64,000 bases of DNA from Buddleja alternifolia. Lineage: Eukaryota; Streptophyta; Magnoliopsida; Lamiales; Scrophulariaceae. Shown in pieces: positions 47,541 through 58,704 of this stretch. Both the position numbers and the translations under genes were made by a program. The notes beneath the pieces were generated by a model. That model ran no database searches. It had not been told where the DNA came from and saw only the letters and a program-made list of their open reading frames with translations. How positions within the stretch are numbered: the stretch's first letter is position 1; each line of letters starts with the position of its first letter. The DNA lies in NCBI GenBank assembly GCA_019426215.1, contig CM033408.1, positions 9,489,077-9,553,076 of the forward strand. Reading direction: 5' to 3'.

Positions 47541-48173
47541 AAATCTAATTATGATCATAGTTTGAATGAAAAGGTGTCGGGCCAGAAAAGATCGGCAGTG
47601 GAAGAATTAGGAGATGAGATTTTATGTTGTAAGAGACACGAGAACACAACAATAATTGATCAAGAACCACATACGGATATGCTGATGCCTAATTATACTG
47701 CTCATGAAGAAACGGATGTGTTGATGTTGCCTAATTATATATATACTGCACATGAAGAAGAATCACATGATGATACGGCGGCGGATCTTCATCATACTAT
47801 TGATGATATTGAACTGGAGTCGGTGCTCAAAGAAATGATTGATAACGAGTTGGAGATCAGTGGAAACGTGGATGTCCTATCTTCTTCGCAAGAATATTGC
47901 AATAATCATCAAGTACTTCATATGTCTAGTAAGCATTCTCAACTCGGAAATTCTCTTGATAATGATCAGATGGAGGGTGTAAGCAGGAACTCGGCGCCTC
48001 TCTTATCTGCTCAACGATCCGATGACGATTCTGATCATATTTTGTCAATCATAGAAGAATATTTATTGCGTCCTGATGACCATGATGGAGATGAATTGCT
48101 GCAGCCTGATCATTTTCACTTGGAGGACAGAAACAGCAGCTGGCTTGACGATTTTATTTTTAGCTCCCGATGA
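47541..48173 (+). pseudogene. Former activation region of NAC copy 2
   Basis: Stays in frame with 47025 and open to the original stop at 48171-48173. It encodes the acidic tail ending LDDFIFSSR with three missense changes from copy 1 (His to Asn, Asn to Asp, Asp to His). No second promoter is visible. An internal ATG at 47562 could in principle start a 203-residue tail-only product, but nothing supports its use. Confidence 0.8.
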
Positions 48174-48270
48174 TTGATTGTATAGTTTTGCCATTTTTAA
48201 TTAGCAAGTTTGAGTAGTTCATTCTGTTGACAAAAATCGTAAGAGTTAATTAGCAACAATTCTTCATATC

Positions 48271-48276
48271 AATAAA
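48271..48276 (+). terminator. Polyadenylation signal of NAC copy 2
   Basis: AATAAA 98 bases after the ancestral stop codon, identical in context to 15507-15512. Confidence 0.6.
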
Positions 48277-48302
48277 ATTTATCAATTCAATCACTCAATC
48301 CT

Positions 48303-48575
48303 ATTCTGCTTTTGATATGTTAAGAATGAAATGGGGGCCGGTATTTGTAGATTTGTAACATTTATCATAGGCGTACGTGAAAATCTGTCTCTGTGTCCAT
48401 ATTATTCTTTATGATATTTATTTATTTATTTTAATCTTTTCGGGAGTAGGGCCTAATGTCTTAGCATTAACATACAATGCCTAGATCCATGAATGGAGTG
48501 GTACAATGCTGCTAAATCCATGTGGCCACAGCCAAGAATGAACTCATGCAATCAAAGTTTATTTTCTTATACACT
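48303..48575. other. Spacer between NAC copy 2 and LTR-A of unit 2
   Basis: About 270 bases with no match elsewhere in the window and no gene. It shows what directly followed a NAC unit before CACTA-1 entered at the unit 0/1 border. Confidence 0.55.
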
Positions 48576-50324
48576 TATTTGCACATGGTCTAGCCTCTAG
48601 TGTTTTGAGTTCAAAGTTTCATGAATTTAAAGCCTAAAGTGGATGAAGTGGTGAATTTGAAATGGCTATGAGGTTTTCTTCGATTCTTGTACCTCGTGAC
48701 TAATCGAAAGTTGATAGATATGGGATTAATGTTTGAGAAGTGGTAAGAATGCCACTTGACTATAATACCCTAAACTTATTACCACTACACCCTTAGGATG
48801 GTCTTTTCGAGTTTAAGGCGTAAGATGAGCAAGTATGTGACGTGTATGCATGTAATATTGAGCTTTAAAGGATGAATCTATGCCATTGCTTTACTCTTAA
48901 TCATGTTGATTTGTGTTGATTGGTCGGAATTGAAAATCCTTCGATTTTTTGTATATATCGTATGCAAACCCTCACGAGACTACAACTCGTCCTTTGAGGT
49001 AACTTAAAGGTTCAAAAGCATGTTGCACCCGCTAAGTGCAACCGTCCACTCCACGAAAGTGAGTTAGTTAGTTGTTTTTGTTTTCCCCCTTTTGTTTCAT
49101 GATGTTTTCGGATCCTATAGATCTCATTGATCGGGGTCGAGCAATTTATAAGTTTGGGGGGTTGATAAGAGTGGTTTTTACGTATGTTTTGGGCCCATTT
49201 TGTTAACATTTAAGTTCGTTTATAGCTTGATTTATGTGATTCGTGCGTTTAATGTGTGTGTTGAGTGATTTCAGGCATAAAACGAAAGTGCATGAAGAAA
49301 AGGGCAAAAGATGACGTATCAAACAAACTCAAGGAAAATGGTTTGCATATCCGCGCCCAGGCCCAGGAGCTAGTTCAACCACGCCCAGGCACAAGAGAAG
49401 AGCAGTAGAAGTTGAAGTTTGAAGTATGGCGCCTAGGCGTCACCTTACTCATGCCTAGCCACCGGTCACGCCTAGTCGCCAATGACACCACGCCCAAGCG
49501 CCACCTTTACCATGCATGGGTGCCAAGCGACTTTTTCCCCAAGATAGTTGTGTCACATAAGCCGCGCCTAGGCGCTGATTCACCCGCGTCTGGGAGCCGC
49601 TGTAACCGATTTTCAAAACTATAAAGCTAAAATTTTATCACAATGAAGGGGTTCAAATTTTGGGGATTTTTGGGCATTTTCTTGGATTTGAACCATCCTA
49701 TCACCAACTTTGAAGGGCAAGACAAAGAGCATAGCTAAGGATTGAAGCTCCAAATCGAGGATCCATCATCAATCGACCCTTTAGGGAGTTTTATTCATTA
49801 TTCCTTGCATTTTGTGTTTATGCTTATGAACGTGGATATGTTTAATTCTCTTATGTTGACGATTATGGGCTAATTTCATATGACTAGGGCCTTGTAAGGA
49901 TCGATTTGTGATTTATTCGTATAATTGATAATCGTTGAATTAATTCTTATGTTGCTATGTGTTATGAATTTGTGCTTATGTTCCTTACATGTGATTGATC
50001 ACCATATGTATGATTGATTGCCTAGTTTAGTGTTTTGAGAAAGACTTGAACTAGGGTGCAAGGGATTCATAACATCACCGATCAAAATAGGAATTGCCCC
50101 TAGACATAGGTAGAGATTCTCGGTTGTAGTCGTTCGATTTATGTCGAGGAACCTCTAGTCCGTCAATGCATACTTAGTGGTTAGATTTCCGGGTAGACAT
50201 TCTTAGGAAACCATTATTTAAGTATAGGATATCTATCACGAGACATCGGGTAGTCATTATTATAGGACCTAGGCCACCATAGCAACTAGGTCTAATAATT
50301 CAACGAGAGTCTTTGTACGAATAT
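48576..50324 (+). mobile_element. LTR-A copy of unit 2, first part
   Basis: Internal 3' DNA (to 49159) and LTR (from TGATAAGAG at about 49164). The LTR is cut at 50322-50324 (TAT) by CACTA-3 and resumes at 62356. The left edge is estimated from weak similarity to the gag-protease element near 35380. Confidence 0.82.
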
Positions 50325-50339
50325 CACTACCACAAAAAA

Positions 50340-50580
50340 GTCCTATTACAGCGTACTTATGACAGCGGTTTTAAAAACTGCTGTAATAGGTGGTATTCCG
50401 TTCGTACCTATGACAGCGGTTCGAGCTGAACCGCTGCCAGAAGTGCACATGTGCCAGCGGTTCTGGTTGAACCGCTGCCAGAAGTGCACTTTGTGGCAGC
50501 GGTTCTGGCCGAACCGCTGCCACAAATGCACATGTGCCAGCGGTTCAGTCGAACCGCTGGCACAAGGGCCGGGTTTTGTA
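50340..50580 (+). repeat. CACTA-3 5' subterminal repeats
   Basis: About nine alternating AGCGGTT / AACCGCT cores. Most are flanked by TGCCAG and GCACATGTG-type spacers instead of the TATTACAG spacers of the 3655 and CACTA-2 ends. Confidence 0.88.
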
Positions 50581-51039
50581 CAACCCGGCCCCCCCTCTCT
50601 CTCACTCTCACTCTCACCCACTCACTCTCTCTCTCTCTCAACTCTCTCACCACCACCACCACCGTCCGCCGCCCCCCCCCCTCTCTTTTTCTCTCTCTAT
50701 CTCTAGATCTACCTCTCTCTCTCGGTTTCTCTCGATCTACTTCTCGCTCGCGCCGCCGGTTGCCGCTCCTCCGCCACCCGCCGCCGTCACTCCGGTAGTA
50801 TCTCTCTCTCTCTTTCTCATTCTAGATATATATATATATATGTGCATATATATGTATATATTCTCTATATATATAAAATTAACTCTCTATATATATATAT
50901 ATAGATAGTGCCGACCTCCGCCGCCGCCACCGCTGCCCCTGCCGCCCACCTCCGCTTCCGCCGCCGTGGTCCATTTAGTTTTGGTATTTTCTTTTAGATA
51001 AATATAAATATATATATATATATACACACACACATAGAG

Positions 51040-51440
51040 TATGTATAGATGTATGTATATGTAGGTGTATGCATATGTGAGTGTATGTATATGTATTTGT
51101 GTATGTGTGCGTGTATTTGTGTATATATGGGTGTATGTATATATATTTGTGTATGTGTGGGTGTATATATATTTGTGTATGTGTGGGTGTATATATATTT
51201 GTGTATATATGGGTGTATGTATATATATTTGTGTATGTGTGCGTATATTTGTGTATATGTGGGTGTATATGTATATATATTTGTGTATGTGTGGGTGTAT
51301 GTATATATTTGAGTATATGTGGGTGTATGTATATATTTTTGTATGTGTGGTGTATGTATATATTTGAGTATATGTGGGTGTATGTATATATTTGTGTATG
51401 TGTGGTGTATGTATATATATTTGTATATATTTTTGAAATT
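51040..51440. repeat. TG/TA-rich minisatellite in the CACTA-3 leader
   Basis: About twelve imperfect units of 25-35 bases built on TATATTTGTGTATGTGTGGG. CACTA-1 has only about three units at the same place (25130-25230). The long Tyr/Val/Cys-rich reading frames over it are repeat artefacts. Confidence 0.88.
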
Positions 51441-51914
51441 TGCCTATTTATTAAAAAATTTAAGGGAACTAGGAATTTGACTGAATTTAGTATTAATTTT
51501 GGTTAGTCGGGTGTTAATTCCGTTTGATTTGAGATTAAATTGTGGTTATTTGGTGGTTTAGGGTACATTGATCCAACTAGTGATCTATATTTATACTTAG
51601 TTGCTGAAAATATAATGTTTTATTTATAGTTTTATGTGATTTATGTGATCCGACTGGTGATCAATATTTGTAGTTGCTGAAAATATAATTAATTAAGATT
51701 GAAATTGGATTTTAACGGATCGTAAGATCTGAATTTTGTTGGATTCAACCTACCCGGGTGAAGATTAAGTCGAGAACTTGGTAGTAATTTTTGCGTTGTT
51801 ACTCTGCTGAATTTTTTCTAGAATAATGGGAAATAAATTAAAATAAAAATTATTTAATTAATTTAACTATCAACTGATGATAAAATTGTTTAATTTGATT
51901 AATTCAGAATCAAA

Positions 51915-54900
51915 ATGGATCGAAGTTGGATTAGCAGATCGTATGTCGGAACAGTATGAGAAAGGTGTGAAAGAGTTCATAAAGTTTGCGGTTGACCATG
52001 CACCAGATCGAACTAGGATCACTTGCCCGTGTTTATGTTGTTGTTTTGGAAAGAGAATTAGTCCACGTGAGTTGGAAGATCATTTGGTGTGTAATGGAAT
52101 TGATAAAAGCTACAAACGCTGGACAAGACATGGTGAAAGCAGTGTCCCGTTGGATGATTTGGGTGGTACATCATATCCATCACACGATTTCAACATGAAT
52201 GATTATGAGCCTGATCGTTTGGAGGAGATGACAAATGTGATTGAGGAGGATTTGCGAAATTGTCCAAAAATGTTTGACAATTTGACAAGTGATTCAAAGA
52301 CACCACTGTATAGTGGTAGTAAATTCACGAGATTGAAAACAGTTTTTAACCAATACAAGTTAAAAGCCAACAATGGGTGAAGTGATAAGAGTTTCACAGA
52401 CTTGCTTGGTTTATTAAAAAGCATGCTACTTGAGGATAATGTGTTACCTAATCGTACTTATGAGGCTAAACGGATGTTAACCTCAATTGGCATGGGATAT
52501 GAGAGGATACATGTAACGCCCTCAAATTTAATCCTAAAGAATCCAACACGAAAGCGTTATCCTATCCTTACAGAAGTACAAACCAAATTCTGGACACAAT
52601 TAAACAATTCATCTTATCGGGTCACAACCCCAATACATCAACTAAATAGCTATGCGAACTTAATATACATGAGTCAATCTACATCATTCACCTCTAGGAT
52701 AGTCCGAGTTTATACTCCGATCCTTCAAGCTAGTTTCACTTCTCGACTTGCCTATAACTGGAAGGAAGAAAGTGAAGTACATAAGCAAAGGCTTAGTGAG
52801 CGCCAGTGTACGTGTGAAAGGTGCTTAAAATAGTTTTTAGACCCCAAAGTGATAAATTAATAAGGTGAAAACAATAATAGTTTCTATTCTTCAAACGCTC
52901 ATTAAAAAGGCGAGTAAGAATGACATTTGCGTTCAAGCAGTAGCTGGTATGACACCAGGATCTTAGTATACATACGATAAAGTTTTAAAACATGCATTTT
53001 TAAAAGTGTGCAGTCAATGTAAGTACCACGTACAAGACTCAATGCAAGTATCATGTACAAGACTCAATGCAAGTATCATGTACCAGACTCAATGCAAGTA
53101 TCATGTACAAGACATGTTTAAGTAACACGTACACGTCACGCTTAAGCAGTAGGGGGCCATGTTAGCAATACTATCGCGTCCGATGATTTACCCATAGCAC
53201 TTTGGGTCCCTCTGCTTCTTCCTTATCACCCCTGAACATGCGGCTTAAAAGCCATCACCTTATACCTCCCCACGCAGCCTCGCGATGCCCGATTTGGTCA
53301 TATCCGGAATATGCCACACGATAAATGACCCATGCACCCTCAGAGCACTCCGTCCTAGATGCATGGATCTAGACGTGGATAGCGGGAACTGTTTAAGACC
53401 GCAAGCCCATGCTTGACCGGCCGAACCCTGCCCTATCCGTCGCCCGACCTTGGGCCCAACACAACCACGCAAGATGAAACATGTCACAAGAACACCATCA
53501 CGACAAATGATCATGATACAAGAACCAAATGATGGAGTACTTCCACGAATCCATAAAAACCGATGTTTATTTTAAATCATGCTTGCAAAATATGCATTAG
53601 AAACAAGTATGCAATCATGTATGTCATGAATGATTAAATGAAGCGTTTTGGCTCACGAAGGAATATTGAATCGAGCGAATATTTTTTTTTCTTCAGAATT
53701 TCATTAAAAGAATGTTTTCTTGAAATCATTTTCACAAAACCTGCCTGGAAAATTATTCTCGCAAGATATGTCTTTGAAACGTGCCAAGAAATGGTTAATG
53801 CAAATTGAGTCCATGATTTGATTTGAAAGTGTTGAAATTCATTTTCGTGGGAAGTATTGAAAGCATGATGAAAGTATATAGATATATATATACGACGTGC
53901 TCCTTCCAGTTTTAAAAGACATATAACTATAATTTTGAGAGGCACTCACCTTGTCCAATCGAATAACAAAGCTCAAGTCCAGAGTTTGAGCGACGCTCAA
54001 TCTATTTCGTAAGTATAATTACCTATTCCAAATAACTATACTCATTAATATGATCATAATAGCCACTTGATTGATAATAAACAAATACGATATGAATAAT
54101 CTCGAATAAGCAAAGGTCTAGGAAATAAATATATTAATCAACACTTACCCATCTACAAATACACCATAAAATTGATTTGGTTCGGTCGAACTTTACTTCT
54201 AAGCCATGGACAAGAATACACGAGATAATCCCATCATGCGCCTCCTTCTACCTTTGTGCGTCCTCACCGTTACGATTCTCCGTTGTTCCATTTACCGAGA
54301 CAATCAACACAAAATTTACATATATAGGTTCATAACAATCTCAGCTTTATCACCACATAAATATTATCTCAAAACCCACTCGAGAAAAGGGTGAATCGGG
54401 CCTCCAAATTTGATCTCCCAAAATGCCAATTTCTATACATCCTGGAACCTTGTAACCAAATCCACTTTTCAGCTACATTACACCATGAATTTTGGAAATT
54501 CTTAAACCTATCAATATCTACACTCACAGAACTTTCCAGTGGTAGCCTTGCATGTGCAATCCGGCCACTAAAAGGGTGATTTCCAGGCTAAAGAACATGT
54601 AAGAACATTTCTGGAATTGGTAATTGGGTACTGGCAGTGGTACTTAAATGGTAATCCTGGACATTTAAATGCACTTCCTTCAACAAAATCCACCATTACA
54701 TGTATGTACACTAAATGAGCTATCTAATAGTGGCCATGCCTAAACAATTAGACAATAAAAAGGAACAATTCAGGCCCAAATAAAATGAATGACAGATCCG
54801 GCCAAAAAAAACAGGGGCAGTGGTAGTGATGTTTTAGCCATCAATTCTTGATTATTTCCTTAACCAAAAACCACAAAACTCACCAGTAACATATTCTATA

Positions 54901-57900
54901 CTCAAAGGGCTTTCCAACGGTGGGATTGCATGCATGATTCGACCACCAAAAGTATGATTTCTAGCTACACGAACATGATTAGAAGTTGCAGGTACTGCGA
55001 ACACAGAACAGGAAGTGGTGATTCAATGGTCGATTCTGGAACTTTAGTGACCAAATTAGCACAATCCAACTTAATATTACTGTTCCTTGTTTTGTTAGGA
55101 TGAGTTTGAGCTAAAGAACTCTAAAAATGAACATCATTTGATACCTCAAAACATGAAGATACAAACGCTGCCAGAACAGAAATTTTCTTTCGAAAATTGC
55201 TTGCAAGATATGTGTTTTGTTGTGGGTTGAGCTTTCTCTTCTGGTTGATTAGCTTGGAACGGTTTGAGACCTTAAAGAGGTCAAAAATGGAGAAGGGTCT
55301 GATAATTTGAGGAAGAATTAATTGGAGTGAAAATGATAGGCAATGGAATGAATAGATAGAAGTATTTATAGGGTGAAATGAGGGCTTGATGGCAATTTTC
55401 CTATTTGTCCCATAGTCCTTACCTTATTGTATTTCATCTCATGGTCCCTATATACATACGAGTTAATATTGAGCCCCTACACGGATGAAAATTAATATTC
55501 ATCCAATCTAATTACTAAGATAAGAACTCATACATATTAATCAAGTACTCTTCAATAAACTATACTACGAGTCATTGATTTACTAAGTATATTAGTATTA
55601 CGAAACCTCGACTATCACAATACATGCCTGTCTCAATGATTGCGTATTATTTAGAATTGACTATGCATCATTGAAGGCCTGTCCAAAATGTGGCGCCTCA
55701 CGGTACAAGAAGAATGGATCTACGCCTATCAAAACCATGTGGTATTTGCCTATAATACCACAATTTAAACGCATGTACAGTAGTAAAGAGTTAGCCAAGG
55801 ACTTGACATGGCATGCTGATAGAAGGCTTGAGGAAAGGATTGAAGATGACAAGATTCGACATCCCTCAGATTCTCCTCAATGGAAAAAGATTGATGATGA
55901 TTTCCCTGAATTTGGTGAAGAATCAAGAAACCTGCGCCTTGTATTCGCTACAGATGGCATGAACCCTCATGGCATGCAAAGTAACTCACATAGTACATGG
56001 CCGGTGATTTTGATGATCTACAACCTTTCCCCATCGCGATGCATGAAGCGAGAGCATATAATGATGCCTATACTCATTTCGGGGCCGAAACAACCTGGAA
56101 ATGATATAGATGTCTACTTGACTCCTTTAATTGAGGATTTGAAGGTGTTGTGGGACACCGGTGTTCAAGTATATGACGGGTTGAGAGAAGAAAATTTTAA
56201 TCTCAGAGTCATGTTATTTGGAACAATCAATGATTTTCCGGCAAGAGCAAACCTCGAGGGATATGGTGTACATGGCCAATGTGGATGCCCCATATGTGTC
56301 AAGAGTACAGATCAATATCGATTGACACACTCCCAGAAATATGCATTCCAAGGGCATCGGAGATGGTTAAATCGGAACCATCGATATCATCGGTGGAAGA
56401 AAGCTTTCAATGGGAATATAGAAGAAGGTCGAGCTCCTAAGTGCTTAACTGGTGAAGAAGTGTTTGAAAATGTAAGAGACTTGGAGGTTAAATTTGGAAA
56501 GACTTTTGCATGTGGCCTTGCAAAAACTGGGTGGAAAAAAAAGCCAATTTTCTTTGAGTTGCGTATTGGACGTCTTTACATGTTAGACATTTTCTCGATA
56601 TAACGCATATTGAGAAAAATGTATTTGATAGCGTCAGTGGAACACTTCTAAATGTGCCCGGAAAGACAAAAGATGGCGTAAAGGCACGGTTAGACTTGGT
56701 TGAAATGAAGATAAGAGGAAAATTGACACCAACAAATAAGGGGAAACGTACTTATTTGCCTCCAGCAGCTCACACTCTAGCCAGGCAAGAAAAAATTGCA
56801 TTATGTGAGTTTCTTAATGGAGTGAAAGTTCCAGAAGGGTATTCTTCAAACATTAGCAGTCTTGTATCAATGAAGGATTTGAAGCTAAAGCACTTGAAGA
56901 CTCACGATTGTCATGTAATCATGGATCATTTGCTACCAATTGCTATACGAGCCATTTTGCCAAAAAAAAGGTGAGAGACACGATAACTAAATTGTGTTTC
57001 TTCTTCAAAGCAATGTGGAGCAAGGTGTTTGATCCTGAGCAATTTCCTGCAGTTCAAAAAAAAATTGTCATCACTTTGTGTGAGTTTGAAATGTATTTTC
57101 CACTTGCTTTTTTTTGATATAATGACTCATCTACCCATTCACTTGGTTAGAGAGACTCAACTATGTGGACCGGCTTTTATGAGATCTATGTATCCGGCTG
57201 AGCGTTATATGAAGGTATTGAAAGGCTACGTGAAAAATCGTAGTCGACCGGAAGGTTGCATTGTTGAACGGTACATAGTTGATGAAGCCATTACATTTTG
57301 CACAGAGTATCTGACAGATTCTAATGTTGCAGAGCTCCCAAAGTCTCATGTTGTGGGAGGGGGAACAGAAGGAGTCGGATTAATGGGAAAACAATTAGTT
57401 AGTGTTCATATTACACAAAGGGATCAGGCACACATATATGTGCTCCACAACACCGATGAGGTTGACCCATATGTTGAAGAGCATAAGAACCAACTTAGGA
57501 GATTCAATCCAATTAAAAATGAGAGTTGGATTTCAAGAGAGCATAATAAGAGTTTCATCGATTGGTTCCGAAAGCATTTTGAAGAAAAACAGAAAGAGAA
57601 TCCACAACTTTCAGTTTCAGATAAATTGACACGGCTGTCGATGGGTCCGGACAGACTAGTATTTTGTTATTCAAGTTATCGTATAAATGGTCGCACATTC
57701 TATACAAAAGACCAAGACGAACGAAGTACAATGCAGAATAGTGGTGTGAGTCTTGTAGCTCAAGTAATGCATATCTCAAGTTCGAAAGATAATAATCCTA
57801 TCTATGCCGATTTATCATATTACGGGGTGATTGAACGTATATAGGAGCTTGATTATAGTTGGTTTCGGGTGCCTGTATTTGGGTGTAGGTGGGTTGACAA

Positions 57901-58306
57901 TAAACATGGTGTCGATAATAGTGAAATAAGTTTCACTCGAGTAGACCTTGAAAGGGTGGGATACAAAGATGAACCTTTCATTTTAGCATCATAAGCTAAA
58001 CAAGTGTTTTTTGTTACCGATCCTATTGATAAGAGGTGGTCCATTGTTTTATCGGCAAACAAAAATACATGTATTGATGGTGATTATGAAGAAAGTGAAG
58101 ATGATGGAGAAAACCCCATCTCATTAGGTGATTCACAATCAATTGATAGTGACGATGACTTGGATATAAGTGATGATGAATTGTATATGCGTCAAGATTA
58201 CCAAGAGGGGATATGGATTAATCCGTCAGTTCGTCGCCGTACTAAAAAAAATGGTCGTACCGATGGCAAGCAAAAGACTGCTAAGCCTACGACAAAACGA
58301 AAATGA
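51915..58306 (+). pseudogene. CACTA-3 TNP2-type transposase, multiply broken
   Basis: Transposase that would cut and join CACTA ends. The order is: transposase-associated domain (CPCLCCCFGKR, 52020-52060); solo LTR 52512-55619; Transposase_21 domain with ATDGMNPHG (about 55950), HGQCGCPIC and AKTGWKKK; DUF4218-like RSMYPAERYMKVL (57180); DUF4216-like VPVFGCRWVD (57870); acidic then basic tail ending at 58306. Breaks against CACTA-1 are two bases lost after the start (51933 region), TGA for Trp at 52378, a base lost near 56567, two extra A near 56965, an extra T near 57110, TAG at 57842 and TAA near 57992. Confidence 0.9.
52512..55619 (+). mobile_element. Solo LTR, 3.1 kb, inside CACTA-3 TNP2
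   Basis: Starts TGTAACGCCCTC and ends TATCACA, with a perfect 5-base duplication ATACA (52507-52511, 55620-55624). The uninterrupted target is visible in CACTA-1 at 26285-26291. It is homologous, in opposite orientation, to 4547-7982. Shared landmarks are the 26-base repeats (53020-53118) and the block with ATGATGGAGTACTTCCACGA. It contains no coding domain. Confidence 0.85.
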
Positions 58307-58704
58307 TGAAAGGTATTTGAATTTATTTCATAATTGTATGATAGACTTATTTCAATATTTATACTTAGTTGCTAGAAAATTTATATTCTTGAGATTTGCC
58401 AATTTTGGTGGAAAATTTAAGGGAAATAGGGGGTTGATTGATTTTAAGGTTAATTTTGGTTTAGCTGGGGGTTAATTATGTTTAATTGAGGATTAAATTT
58501 TGTTTATTTTGTGGTTTAGGATAATTTTGTTTATTTTGTGATTTATTACTTCTATTTGAAAATTATTATTGCCAAATGAATCTACCAAATTTATATGAAT
58601 CTAACTTTTGTATTTATTACGTCTATTTGAAAATTATTATTGCCAAATGAATCAGCCAAATTTATATGAATCTAACTTCTGTATTATTTGTCTTTTGTAG
58701 GTCG

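Larger units (their letters stand above)
29690..48302 (+). repeat. Tandem unit 1 of the NAC array
   Basis: Contains the unit flank (30239-30622, no gene), the gag-protease element, copies i (37884-41475) and ii (41700-46100) of the internal duplication, and NAC copy 2. Its LTR-A first part lies inverted at 23215-24527. Gene-free stretches 37884-38784, 39238-40376, 40685-42930, 43867-44867 and 45327-46101 hold only AT-rich repeat-derived DNA as far as I can see. Confidence 0.85.

Noticed and set aside
51049..51506. Three overlapping long frames rich in Tyr, Val, Cys and Met
   Set aside because: Produced by the TG/TA minisatellite in the CACTA-3 leader. They are open in all forward frames, as expected for a repeat without stops.
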